Shown here: in pieces, positions 34,683 through 43,055 of the stretch | Position numbering within the stretch: the first letter of the stretch is position 1 | Layout of the letters: each line of letters begins with the position of its first letter | NCBI GenBank assembly: GCA_030428885.1 | Contig: JAUIEJ010000001.1 | Location: 186,001 to 250,000, forward strand | Direction: 5' to 3' | DNA length: 64,000 nt | DNA from: Gemmatimonadota bacterium | GTDB lineage: Bacteria; Gemmatimonadota; Gemmatimonadetes; Longimicrobiales; Gaopeijiaceae | Translations under genes and position numbers: made by a program | Notes under the pieces: model-generated | Told to the model about the DNA's origin: nothing | Databases searched by the model: none | The model's input: only the letters and a program-made list of their open reading frames with translations

Positions 34683-35860
34683 GGTGGGCGTGGGCGGCGG
34701 TGGTGGGGGGCAGCCTGTTCGTCGCCGCCGGCTGCGCCGACGAGGGTGCGCCTCCTCCGCCGGTCCAGCCCGGTGATCCCCTTCCCGGTCTGGACGAAGC
34801 CGCCCTGGGGCGCTTCCTCCTGGGGAAGGCCGTCTTCGAACGCCTCGCCACGCCGGACGAGGGGCTGGGCCCCCTCTTCAACGCCGACCGCTGCAGCGGA
34901 TGCCACGATTCGCCGAGTTCGGGAGGTACCAGCGACCGGGTGGTGGTGAAGGCCACCCGGTGGGAGGAGGACGTCGGTCGGTGTGATCTGCTCCGTGCCC
35001 ACGGAGGCGAAAACATCCAGCAGTTCGCCACCCCGGCCCTGGTGGCGGCGGGCCTGGGCCCCGAGACCATTCCCCCGTCGGCCAACGCCCGGGCCGCGGT
35101 GCTGGCCCCGACCCTCTACGGCCTCGGCCTGGTGGACGCCATCGAGGCGTCGGAGATCGCCCGGCGTGCCGACCCCGACGACGTCGACGGTGACGGGATC
35201 TCGGGGCGGGTGGGCCGGGACGAGGAGGGTCGCCCCGGACGCTTCGGGCGGAAGTCGGAGGTCGCCACTCTCGAACGGTTCGTGGATGCGGCCCTCCGGT
35301 TCGAACTGGGGTTCTCCACTCCCGCGCATCCCGTGGAGGAGCCCATCAACGGCGTTCCCGTGCCTCCGGGTGCCGATCCCCTGGGCGAGCCCGAGATCGA
35401 TGCCCGGGGTGTGGCCCTTCTCACCGACTACGTGCGCTTCCTGGCGCCGCCGTCCCCCGTCGCCCCCACGGGGGCGGCGGCCGATACGATCCGACTCGGG
35501 GAGGACGTCTTCGGGCGCATCGGGTGCGACGCCTGTCACACGCCCGCCCTCCGCACGGGGTCCCATGCGATCCCCGCCCTGGACCGGGCCGGCGTGCCCC
35601 TCTACTCCGACCTGTTGCTCCACGACCTGGGGCCCGAGTCGGCGGGGGTCTGCGGGCCCGGTGCGGCCCCCGGGGAGCATCGCACCTCTCGTCTCTGGGG
35701 ACTCCGCTACCGGTCGGCCTACCTGTCCGACGGGAGGGCCCGCACCCTTCCCGACGCCATCCGGGCCCACGGCGGTGAAGGCGCAGCCTCCCGGGCAGGG
35801 TTCGAGGCATTGGACCCCTCCGATCGCGAGGCGCTGCTGCGGTTTCTCGGGACGCGCTGA
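34679..35860 (+). CDS. di-heme oxidoreductase (DHOR, DUF1111) lipoprotein, copy 2
   Basis: The 393-residue protein has a lipobox LFVAAGC and heme c motifs CSGCH near residue 77 and CDACH near 284. It shares long stretches of similarity with copy 1, such as LYGLGLVDAIEASEI and DDVDGDGISGRVGRD. The GTG start overlaps the parvulin stop as GTGA. It is expected in the periplasm, membrane-anchored. Two DHOR copies in divergent operons around one SusC/SusD pair suggest paired electron-transfer proteins tied to the imported ligand, such as a metal, heme or redox-active compound. Confidence 0.88.
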   Translation: MRWAWAAVVGGSLFVAAGCADEGAPPPPVQPGDPLPGLDEAALGRFLLGKAVFERLATPDEGLGPLFNADRCSGCHDSPSSGGTSDRVVVKATRWEEDVGRCDLLRAHGGENIQQFATPALVAAGLGPETIPPSANARAAVLAPTLYGLGLVDAIEASEIARRADPDDVDGDGISGRVGRDEEGRPGRFGRKSEVATLERFVDAALRFELGFSTPAHPVEEPINGVPVPPGADPLGEPEIDARGVALLTDYVRFLAPPSPVAPTGAAADTIRLGEDVFGRIGCDACHTPALRTGSHAIPALDRAGVPLYSDLLLHDLGPESAGVCGPGAAPGEHRTSRLWGLRYRSAYLSDGRARTLPDAIRAHGGEGAASRAGFEALDPSDREALLRFLGTR

Positions 35861-35943
35861 GCGTTCCCGGGGATTCCCTGGCCGGTTTCGGCGAGGACCG
35901 TCGCCACGGGGGTGAATGCTTCCCACCTCCACAGGAGTCTCCC

Positions 35944-36909
35944 ATGCGACGTTCCCTACCCTTCCGGCTTCCGGTGGCCGGCCTGGCCCTCGCCGCTCTC
36001 CTCGCCGTCCCGACGGCGTCCCACGCCCAGGTCGAGGAGTGCACGAGCCTCCACGGCCAGTTCAACAACTTCCGCCGCGCCTTCGAGGCCGACATGGACG
36101 CCCAGGCCGCCCAGATGGCGTCGGACATCGACCTGTTCGGCTTCAATCTCTCCGAAGAGACCGTGCTCCAGGGCCTGGACCTGGTCCACCGGTACGAGCA
36201 GGCCCACGAGAGCTGGCTCACGAGCCTCGGGCTCGGCCCCCAGCTCACGGGCTTCAACGGAAGTGAGTCGGGGTCGCTGACGAAGGCGGGTCCGGTGGGC
36301 GGGGAGCGGACGTGGATGACCGTGCCCTCGAACCAGGAGCGGAACGTTCGGGTCCAGATCCGCAAGACCGACGGACGGGCCGAAACCGACGTCTGGGTGT
36401 GCCGTTGGGATGCCGACAACAACCCCACCATCGTCCGCCACTTCCGATTCCCCAACGGCAATCGGACGAGCACCGAGCAGGTGACCCTCACCGACCTCCA
36501 GTCGGAGCAGATCTCGATCCATCTCGTCAACAATTCGTTCTCCAACAACTTCCGCTACACCGTCACCACCAGCGTCGCCGGCGAGTATGGGCTCCAGCAG
36601 CAGTCGGCGGGGCAGGTGGTCGACACGTATACCCTTCGCATCAGCAGCCCCAACTCCTCGGCCCTCGTCCGTCCGGTGGAGGCGCGCATCGAGCGGCGGA
36701 ACGGATCCGACTTCTTCGTGGCGGAAGGCGTCGGGTTCAACGTGGGCGACATCGACGTGAGGGTGAACCGCAACATGCTCGGGTTCAGCTCCGTGTCGGG
36801 TCAGAACCCGGCCGTCAGTGTTCGGACCCGTCGGGGCACCCCGAACCAGTTGTCCGGCACGCTGACCCACGGAGGGACCCAGTACTCCGTGACCCTCTCG
36901 TCGAACTGA
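35944..36909 (+). CDS. secreted protein of unknown function
   Basis: The 321-residue protein has a signal peptide cleaved near SHAQ, an alpha-helical part (about 30-100) and a long beta-rich part with many Asn, Ser and Thr residues. No catalytic motif or known family is evident. AGGAG lies seven bases before the ATG. It stands as a single gene closed by the hairpin at 36930-36962. Confidence 0.7.
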   Translation: MRRSLPFRLPVAGLALAALLAVPTASHAQVEECTSLHGQFNNFRRAFEADMDAQAAQMASDIDLFGFNLSEETVLQGLDLVHRYEQAHESWLTSLGLGPQLTGFNGSESGSLTKAGPVGGERTWMTVPSNQERNVRVQIRKTDGRAETDVWVCRWDADNNPTIVRHFRFPNGNRTSTEQVTLTDLQSEQISIHLVNNSFSNNFRYTVTTSVAGEYGLQQQSAGQVVDTYTLRISSPNSSALVRPVEARIERRNGSDFFVAEGVGFNVGDIDVRVNRNMLGFSSVSGQNPAVSVRTRRGTPNQLSGTLTHGGTQYSVTLSSN

Positions 36910-36929
36910 CGCGGGAGGGTGGGGCGCAG

Positions 36930-36962
36930 GTGAGGCCCGGCGCGACGTGCGTCGGGCCTCAC
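36930..36962 (+). terminator. hairpin terminator after the secreted-protein gene
   Basis: Two 14-base arms (36930-36943 and 36949-36962), matching at 13 positions with one G-T wobble, enclose a five-base loop, 21 bases after the stop. There is no T-run, as is common in GC-rich genomes. Confidence 0.7.
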
Positions 36963-37037
36963 GGCGTGCTTGTGAAGCCGGGAGGAAGTCCCAGAATAGG
37001 GGACATTCACACGCGCCCCCTTCGCCGGAGTCGACCC

Positions 37038-37544
37038 GTGTCCCTGTCCGCCCATCTCATCGCCCAGCTCGACGCCGAAGTCGACGCCTCCCGCCGCGTC
37101 ATCGAGCGCGTCTCGGAGTCCATCTACGGCTGGAAGCCCCACGAGAAGTCGTGGAACACCAAGGACCTCGCCCTCCACGTCGCGAATCTGATCTCGTGGG
37201 GCGCCATGATCCTCACCACCGACGGCCTGGACTTCGAGTCGGACGAGGCGAAGAACTGGACGCCGCCGTCGGCCGACGATGTGGCCGGGATCCTGGAGCT
37301 GCTGGAGACGAACGGCCAACAGGTCCGGGGGATTCTCGAGGGCATGTCCGACGACGACCTGCAGAAGAGCTGGGTGATGCGGGCCGGGGAGCACGTCATG
37401 TCGTCGGATCCCCGCCACTTCGCCTTCGCCCGGTGGGTGTTGTCCCACCAGGCGCACCATCGGGGGGAACTGATGGTCTACCTGCGGCTCAACGACATCC
37501 CCCTGCCGGGCATCTTCGGTCCCACGGCCGACGAACCCATGTAG
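37038..37544 (+). CDS. DinB-family protein
   Basis: The 168-residue protein is a four-helix DinB/YfiT-like protein. Likely metal-ligand histidines are visible in DLALHVANL near residue 43-50 and in the SHQAHHRGEL motif near residue 143-152. Family members act as thiol-dependent S-transferases or unknown metal enzymes in the cytoplasm. The GTG start at 37038 has GGAG seven bases upstream; the frame is open further upstream but enters the previous hairpin. It is convergent with the next secreted protein, one base apart. Confidence 0.85.
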   Translation: MSLSAHLIAQLDAEVDASRRVIERVSESIYGWKPHEKSWNTKDLALHVANLISWGAMILTTDGLDFESDEAKNWTPPSADDVAGILELLETNGQQVRGILEGMSDDDLQKSWVMRAGEHVMSSDPRHFAFARWVLSHQAHHRGELMVYLRLNDIPLPGIFGPTADEPM

Positions 37545-37545
37545 G

Positions 37546-38049
37546 TCATGGGACTCCCCGGGGGGCCGCCGGGGCGGCGGGAACGCACTGAATCAGCATG
37601 TGGAAGAGCTGTTGGCCCGGGGCGATCTCCACGGCGTCCGACACGGCGAACTCGGCCTCGGTGCCCAGGGCCGACATGCGGTCGTAGTAGCTGAAGAGGC
37701 AGTCGACCCCCAGGCGGCGGTAGCGGAGCGACGCTTCGTTGGGGGCGTCCCGGGGGTCGGGGGTGCGGGTCCACTCCGAGGCCTCGAGGGCCCGGAAGAA
37801 TCCCCGCGCCACCTCCCGAGAGGGGCCGGCGGCGGCGCCGGCTGCCGTGACCCGGCACCCGGGCGTCGTGCTCCGGGTGCGCCAGTCGTCGATGGTGTCG
37901 GCTTCGGCAAGCGCCTGCATGCCGGCCGCTTCCCGAACGAACCGTTCGGCCTCGGCGCAGAGATCGACCTGGGCGCCGGCGGCTGCGGGGCCGGCGATGG
38001 AAGCGACGAGGGAGAGCAGGAGCGAGCCGACGACAGCGGAGGCGTTCAT
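37546..38049 (-). CDS. secreted protein of unknown function
   Basis: The 167-residue protein has a signal peptide ending near AAAGAQ and three cysteines that may form disulfides. The family is not recognised. The ATG at 38049 overlaps the stop of the broken HNH endonuclease gene as ATGA, so in the ancestral arrangement it was probably translated after that gene. With the endonuclease interrupted by an insertion element, its expression may now depend on another promoter. Confidence 0.65.
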   Translation of the reverse strand: MNASAVVGSLLLSLVASIAGPAAAGAQVDLCAEAERFVREAAGMQALAEADTIDDWRTRSTTPGCRVTAAGAAAGPSREVARGFFRALEASEWTRTPDPRDAPNEASLRYRRLGVDCLFSYYDRMSALGTEAEFAVSDAVEIAPGQQLFHMLIQCVPAAPAAPRGVP

Positions 38050-38473
38050 GCGGGGTCCAGTGCCTCTCGCGCCCGCGCCTCGATGCGCCAGGGCACGTCG
38101 CGGTCGCGGGTGTAGCGTGCGGCGCCGGGATAGGGCGTAGGGGACTCCGGGGCCGGCGGCAGGTGAGGCGCCGGTTCACCCTGGGGCGCGGGAGCCCCGG
38201 CGATGGCGCGCCCGTCGGCGGTGAAGAACACCACGGCCGCGGTGCGGTCGAGACACACGCGCATGCCCCTCTCGTGGACGTGACGGTGGTGATGACCGCA
38301 CAGCAGCACGAGATTGGACAGCTCCGTGGGGCCCCCGTCGGCCCAGTGGACGATGTGATGGGCGTCCACGAAGCGACTGCCGCAGCCGGGGAAGCGGCAG
38401 CCGCGGTCTCTCGCGAGCAAAGCGCGGCGAAGAGCGGGGGGGATGGTGCGGGTGCGTCGGCCGGCGGACGTTA
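38046..38473 (-). pseudogene. 3' part of DUF222/HNH endonuclease gene
   Basis: The translation from the insertion junction reads GRRTRTIPPALRRALLARD, then the HNH zinc/metal core CRFPGCGSRFVDAHHIVHW and LVLLCGHHHRHVHERG, then a Pro-rich tail. This is the C-terminal half of a DUF222-type HNH nuclease, a family common in high-GC bacteria and often repetitive or mobile. The 5' half lies on the other side of the IS element at 39915-40910. Without its N-terminal part this piece has no start of its own. Confidence 0.85.
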
Positions 38474-38481
38474 CTGACCTT

Positions 38482-38491
38482 ATAAAGCCAG
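38482..38491 (+). repeat. left terminal inverted repeat of the IS element
   Basis: ATAAAGCCAG here is matched by its exact complement CTGGCTTTAT at 39861-39870. Ten-base repeats close to but not necessarily at the element ends are typical of IS1111-type elements. Confidence 0.75.
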
Positions 38492-38567
38492 TTGGCCTCC
38501 TCTGGAGGAGGGCGTAGCGTGCTGAGTTCCACCACAGCAGCCGAGCCCAAACCCAAAGGAGGCCAAC

Positions 38568-39653
38568 ATGAATGTCGCGGGCGTAGACGCCCATACAACG
38601 TACCTGGTGGTGGTGATCGTGGACAGACAGGGCCATCGGGTGGAGGGCCCGAAGCGCATCCGGCTGAACGAAGAGGCCCGGCTTCTCGAGCTTCTGGATC
38701 GGATGGCGCCGGTGGAGCTGGTCGTGGAGACGTCGCCTTCGTGGCCGTGGCTCTACGATCTGGTGAAGGACCGGGAGGGGGTGGGGTTCGTCCTGGCCCA
38801 CGCGACGAAGCTGCGCGCCATCGCGGAAGCGAACTACAAGCGGGACGAGATCGACGCCGAACTGCTCGCTCGCATGCGGTTGGCGGGCCTGATTCCCGAG
38901 GTGTACACGAAGTCGTCGACGCAGCGACAGCATGCCGTGCTCGTCCGGCATCGTCAGGTGTTGCGCCGGAATCGGACCGCGGCGGTGAACCGGATCCACG
39001 CCCAGCTCCACGCCGTCGGTCTGCGCCTGGAACGGGGCCGGCTGCTGACGAAGCAGGGGCGCCGGTGGGTGGGTGAGCATGCCTGGCCCAAGTGGGGTGC
39101 GGAACAGAGACACCTGGCTGGAACCCACTTCGAGCTCATCGACCAGTTCACGACGCTGATGCAGGGACTCGATCGTCGCGTGCGGAAGGTTTCGGCCGAG
39201 ATCCCAGCCACGGGGATCCTTCAATCGATTCCGGGCGTGGGGCCGTATCGATCCCTGGTTCTCGCTACGGAGATCCTGCCCGTGGAGCGCTTCCCCACGC
39301 CGGCCCATCTGGTGAGCTACGCCGGGCTGGCTCCTCGTAGTCGCAGTTCGGGACTCGCCCCGATTCGGTTCGGCCGGATCCCGGCCGGGGCGAACCGGTG
39401 GCTCCGCAATGCCCTGGTGCAGGCGGTGGTCACGCACCACACGCATGCGCCCGACAGTTGGCTCTCGACGTACTACGATGTCTTGAAGGAGCGCCGGGGC
39501 TGGCAGGTGGCGCGGGTCGCCACGGCCCGCAAACTGGCCCGGGCAATTCACGCCATGCTCCGAACCGGCGAGCTGTGGCGTGGCGAAACGACGGACGAAG
39601 GGGTGAGCTCGAGTTACCGCGTGTCGCATCGACGACCTGTTCTTACTGACTGA
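38568..39653 (+). CDS. IS110-family transposase
   Basis: The 361-residue protein has the two parts of IS110 recombinases: an N-terminal RuvC-like DEDD domain with D7 (GVDAHT), E54 (VVETSP) and D93/D96 (KRDEIDAE), and a C-terminal Tnp_20 domain with LQSIPGVGPYRSLVLATEI and VSYAGLAPRSRSSG, which should hold the catalytic serine. These enzymes recombine DNA under guidance of a bridge RNA encoded in the element. AAAGGAGG five bases before the ATG is an almost ideal ribosome site. The gene appears intact, so the element may still be active. Confidence 0.93.
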   Translation: MNVAGVDAHTTYLVVVIVDRQGHRVEGPKRIRLNEEARLLELLDRMAPVELVVETSPSWPWLYDLVKDREGVGFVLAHATKLRAIAEANYKRDEIDAELLARMRLAGLIPEVYTKSSTQRQHAVLVRHRQVLRRNRTAAVNRIHAQLHAVGLRLERGRLLTKQGRRWVGEHAWPKWGAEQRHLAGTHFELIDQFTTLMQGLDRRVRKVSAEIPATGILQSIPGVGPYRSLVLATEILPVERFPTPAHLVSYAGLAPRSRSSGLAPIRFGRIPAGANRWLRNALVQAVVTHHTHAPDSWLSTYYDVLKERRGWQVARVATARKLARAIHAMLRTGELWRGETTDEGVSSSYRVSHRRPVLTD

Positions 39654-39870
39654 GCCCCCCGCTCGCATAGGAGATCATGGGAGGGCTCGGAACGACCGGA
39701 GCCCCATCCCCGAATGGCTGCGTGAGTCCTCAACAGACTCGCCCAAGATCGGACGCGACGTTGTCGTACCCGGCTGCTGTGGTGGCACCGAATCGCAACC
39801 CGTCCTCCTCCCACACCCTCGCCGTGCTGGGAGTAGATGGGGCTACGCCCCTTGATTGGGCTGGCTTTAT
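39654..39870 (+). ncRNA. candidate bridge RNA region of the IS element
   Basis: The 217 bases between the transposase stop and the right inverted repeat hold no gene but several hairpins: a GGGCTC/GAGCCC stem around 39684-39703, a GAGTC/GACTC stem at 39724-39740 and a GGGGC-TAC-GCCCC stem at 39839-39851. In IS1111-type elements the guiding bridge RNA is encoded in this 3' position. I did not identify the target- and donor-binding loops, so this is a placement by analogy. Confidence 0.45.
39861..39870 (-). repeat. right terminal inverted repeat of the IS element
   Basis: CTGGCTTTAT is the exact complement of the left repeat at 38482-38491. Confidence 0.75.
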
Positions 39871-39914
39871 GGCCGCGGTAACGTGGGACATCGACCCGTG
39901 CGGCGTTACCGAGG

Positions 39915-40910
39915 TAACGTCCGGCCCCCGCGTTTCGCCCTCCACCATCGCGATCCCCGCATCGCAGGTCAGGCGGCGGGCCGTCTCCTTGCAGACCCGC
40001 ACCCCGTCCAGCTCCGAGCGGCCCGAGGGCCGATGGGCCTCGAGCGTGTCGGGCTCCACGTGGAGCAGCACCTGGTAGCGGTCGGCCCGTGTGCCCCGGG
40101 CGTCGTCGCCGAAGCCTGCCGCCAGGGCCCGCTCAGCCAGGAGGCCCACCGCGTCGGCTCGACGCTGGGCCGGCGTCGTCTCCTCCGGCTCAGCCTCTCC
40201 GCGAAAGAGCACGTCCGACGCGGCCTCCACGGCCCGCATCAGCAGGGCGCCGGCCTCGGGATCGAGGCGCCCCGACACGACGTAGCTCCCGCTCTCGTCA
40301 ACGAACACAGAGAAGCGCCGGGCGCGATGCCGGGCCTGCTCCAGGGTGAGTTCCCGGGCGTCGTCCATGGCCTTCCACGCCCGGACCACTCGCTCCAGGT
40401 TGTCGGCCGACCCGGCCCGGGCCAGCTCGAGGAGCTGCTCCTCGCTCTCGGGCGTGGCCACCCGGGTCAGGGCCCGGGCCTTGGCGTACGACAGATCCCC
40501 CGCTGCCATCGCCGCAGTAGCCTGCGGTAATCCGGCCAACGCCCGGCCGTCCTCACCCGCTCCCGGGCGGCGTTCCGGCCCATGCCCGTGCGCCAGGCCA
40601 GCCACTCGGCGCAGTTGGGGAATCCGGCGTCCTCCCATCCCCGGGCGTCGTCGAACTCGACGACGAGCCGCATCATCTCGGCCTGGGCCACTCCGATGGA
40701 TCGCTCGAGTTCGGCGATGCGGTCGCCCAGATCCAGGAGGGCGTCGGCCCGCTCCCCCGCCGGGTCGCGGAAGCTCGAGTAGTCCGGGGCAGACTCCCGG
40801 ACGAGGGCGAGAGGGCGGGGGCGCGGCCCGGTGGGTGACCACGGCGCGAACATGAGCTGCGAGTCGTCGCCGGTCGTGTTCGGGACGAAGGGGAGTGGGG
40901 AGCGGTACAT
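39915..40910 (-). pseudogene. 5' part of DUF222/HNH endonuclease gene, frameshifted
   Basis: From ATG 40910 the frame reads through an N-terminal helix and a DUF222-like stretch WLAWRTGMGRNAARERVR, then goes out of frame near 40541-40550. The continuation RALAGLPQATAAMAAGDLSY lies in the next frame and runs on to the IS junction. The expected GCCCGGGCG is GCCGGGCG on the coding strand, consistent with a lost C. So the gene carries both a one-base deletion and the insertion. A sequencing error in the GC run could explain the first but not the second. Confidence 0.8.
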
Positions 40911-41069
40911 GGCGGTGACCTCGGGAGCCGGCCACCCGCGCGGTCGAGAGTCCGAGGGCGTGGGAGGGGGGCTCGTGGACGGTGTCCGACCGGGGTGCAG
41001 GACGCGGGCCACCCCAGGATCCCGAACCCGATCCATGGCTGGATGGGACACATCCCGCGAGGAGCGAGG

Positions 41070-42155
41070 CTACAGCCGAGCCGTCACCGCCTCGGCCATT
41101 TCCACCGTCGATGCCTCCCCGCCGAGATCCGGCGTGCGCACCCGCCCCTCGGCCAGGACCGACTCTACCGCCGCCTGGAGTCGTGTGGCGGCGGCATGGA
41201 GTCCCATATGATCCAGCATCAGGGCCCCGGCCTGGATCGCGCCCACGGGGTTGGCGATGCCGCGCCCCGCGATGTCGGGCGCCGAGCCGTGGATGGGCTC
41301 GAACATGGACGGATGGGACCCCTCGGGGTTCAGGTTGGCGCCTGGCGCGAGGCCGAGACTGCCCGTGAGGGCCGCCCCCAGGTCGGTGAGGATGTCGCCG
41401 AAGAGGTTCGACGCCACGATGACATCGAGGGTGTGGGGATGGGTCACCATCCGAGCCGCCAGAGCGTCGACGTGGTACGGGCGCCACTCCACGTCGGGAA
41501 AGTCCGCGGCCACTTCGGCCACCACCTCGTCCCACAACACCATGGCGTGCTGCATGGCGTTGGACTTGGTGGCGCTGGCCAGGAGCCGGCGCGGCCGGGA
41601 AGCCGCCAACTCGAAGGCGTAGCGCGCCACCCGCTCGATGCCCCGGCGGGTGAAGAGGCCGGTCTGCTCGGCGCGCTCGTCGGGGGTGCCCTCGTCGTAG
41701 CGTCCTCCGAGGCCCGCGTATTCGCCCTCGCTGTTCTCCCGCACGCACACCATGTCCAGATCGGCGGGGGTGCGCCCCGCCAGGGGAGTGGCCACGCCGG
41801 GGAGCAGCCGCATGGGGCGGAGGTTCACGTATTGCCCGAAGGCCTGCCGGATCGGGAGGATCAGTTCCCACACCGAGACGTGGTCGGGGACGTCGGGCCG
41901 CCCCACGGCCCCGAGGAAGATGGCGTCGAAGTCGGCGAGCCGGTCCAGGGCATCGTCGGGCATCATGCGCCCGGTTTCGTGGCGGAAGTCGCAGCCCCAC
42001 GGGAAGCGGGTCCACTCGAGAGCGGGGATGGGCTCCGCGCCGGGGGACTCGGCGGCTCGGGCCCCGGCCGTGGCGGCCTCGATCACGGGGATCGCGGCCT
42101 CCACCACCTCGGGGCCGATGCCGTCGCCGGCGATGACGGCGATGCGTCGGGTCAC
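41070..42155 (-). CDS. tartrate/D-malate-type dehydrogenase (isocitrate/isopropylmalate dehydrogenase family)
   Basis: The 361-residue enzyme has the family opening RRIAVIAGDGIGPEVVEAA, the substrate-loop motif VCVRENSEGEYAGLGGRYD near residue 137, and the metal site IVASNLFGDILTDLGAALTG near 237. The RENSEGEYAGLGGR form points to the tartrate dehydrogenase/decarboxylase and D-malate dehydrogenase branch rather than LeuB. It should oxidise a 2-hydroxy acid with NAD and a divalent metal, often with decarboxylation. It is the last gene of a minus-strand run, 13 bases after the SDR gene. Confidence 0.85.
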   Translation of the reverse strand: MTRRIAVIAGDGIGPEVVEAAIPVIEAATAGARAAESPGAEPIPALEWTRFPWGCDFRHETGRMMPDDALDRLADFDAIFLGAVGRPDVPDHVSVWELILPIRQAFGQYVNLRPMRLLPGVATPLAGRTPADLDMVCVRENSEGEYAGLGGRYDEGTPDERAEQTGLFTRRGIERVARYAFELAASRPRRLLASATKSNAMQHAMVLWDEVVAEVAADFPDVEWRPYHVDALAARMVTHPHTLDVIVASNLFGDILTDLGAALTGSLGLAPGANLNPEGSHPSMFEPIHGSAPDIAGRGIANPVGAIQAGALMLDHMGLHAAATRLQAAVESVLAEGRVRTPDLGGEASTVEMAEAVTARL

Positions 42156-42168
42156 GGGGGACTCCGTC

Positions 42169-42939
42169 TCAGCCCATGCCCGGGGGCTGAAAGCGGCCGT
42201 CCACCGCGGTCCACCCCCCGTCGACGTAGATGGTGGTTCCGGTGAGGAAGCTGGCGGCGTCGGAGAGGAGGAAGGCGGTGGGCCCGGCCATCTCCGCGGG
42301 CTGGGCCCATCGGCCCAGGGCGCTCTTGCCGGCGTAGGCCCCGTACCAGTCGGGCGAGGCCTTGATGGGGGCAGTGAGCGGGGTCTCCACCACCCCGGGC
42401 GCGATGGCGTTGACCCGCACCCCGGACGGGCCGAACTCGGCGGCCCCGCTCTTGGCGAGCTGGACGATGCCGGCCTTCGTCGCGGCGTAGACGCTCTGGC
42501 CGGGCTCCACCACCGCCGCCCGGATGGAGGCGAAGAGCACGATGCTGCCCCGCTTCGCCGGGAGCATGAGACGGGCCGCCGATTGGAGCACGTTGAAGCT
42601 CCCCCCGAGGTTCACGTCCACCACCTTCCGGAACTCGTCGGCGGTGTAGTCGACGATGGGCTTCCGCACGTTGACGCCGGGAGTGCAGACGACGCCGTCG
42701 AGGCGGCCGCCGGCCGCCGCCACCGCGCCCAGAGCCGCCGCCACGTCGGCCCCGTCGGTGATGTCGACCCGGGCCGCCGAGGCGCCGTCCAGTTCGTCGG
42801 CCACCCGGCCCGCCGCCGCCTCGTCGATGTCCAGGCAGGCCACCCGGGCGCCCTGCTGGGCACAGGCCCGGGCCACGGCCTCCCCGATGCCGCTGCCGGC
42901 TCCGATCACCGCCACCACACGATCCGTCAGTTCGAACAT
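42169..42939 (-). CDS. SDR-family NAD(P)-dependent oxidoreductase
   Basis: The 256-residue classical SDR has the nucleotide motif GAGSGIG at residues 14-20, a DLD/DIDE-type acidic residue after strand 2 indicating NAD preference, an NLGG region, Ser138-area SIRAAVVEPGQSVYAATK with YxxxK, and the APGVVETP loop. It converts an alcohol and a ketone. It is grouped with the tartrate-type and aldehyde dehydrogenases, pointing to stepwise oxidation of a hydroxylated substrate. An unusual G-rich tract lies just upstream. Confidence 0.88.
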   Translation of the reverse strand: MFELTDRVVAVIGAGSGIGEAVARACAQQGARVACLDIDEAAAGRVADELDGASAARVDITDGADVAAALGAVAAAGGRLDGVVCTPGVNVRKPIVDYTADEFRKVVDVNLGGSFNVLQSAARLMLPAKRGSIVLFASIRAAVVEPGQSVYAATKAGIVQLAKSGAAEFGPSGVRVNAIAPGVVETPLTAPIKASPDWYGAYAGKSALGRWAQPAEMAGPTAFLLSDAASFLTGTTIYVDGGWTAVDGRFQPPGMG

Positions 42940-42962
42940 CGTCGTCACTCCATTCCTGTCTC

Positions 42963-43029
42963 GGGGGGGGCGTTGGTCGGGGGGACGTTCCGGGGGGTCG
43001 TCCAGCGGGGGGGCGTTTCTGCGGGGGGG
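42963..43029 (+). repeat. five G-tracts spaced about 15 bases apart
   Basis: Runs of six to eight G start at 42963, 42979, 42992, 43007 and 43023. They are separated by short spacers, several of which contain CGTT, so the tract looks like a degenerate tandem repeat of about 15 bases. It fills most of the 116-base gap between the phosphodiesterase and SDR genes. The plus strand could form a G-quadruplex; the minus-strand transcript would be C-rich. Confidence 0.65.
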
Positions 43030-43055
43030 CTCGGGTCGTCGTGGGGTACGGCGGG

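Larger units (their letters stand above)
38475..39876 (+). mobile_element. IS110-family (IS1111-like) insertion sequence
   Basis: An element of about 1.4 kb interrupts the HNH gene. It has one transposase gene, short left noncoding DNA (about 80 bases) and a longer right noncoding part (about 220 bases), and short inverted repeats near both ends. These are features of the IS1111 subgroup. The exact ends are uncertain by up to about 45 bases on the right, because extra sequence lies between the right repeat and the resuming HNH frame. The flanks carry GGACGTTAC (38466-38474) and its complement GTAACGTCC (39914-39922), suggesting insertion into a palindromic target. Confidence 0.85.

Noticed and set aside
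36622-36635. Additional GTATAC-containing site
   Set aside because: It lies inside the coding sequence of the secreted protein and lacks the flanking similarity of sites A-D.
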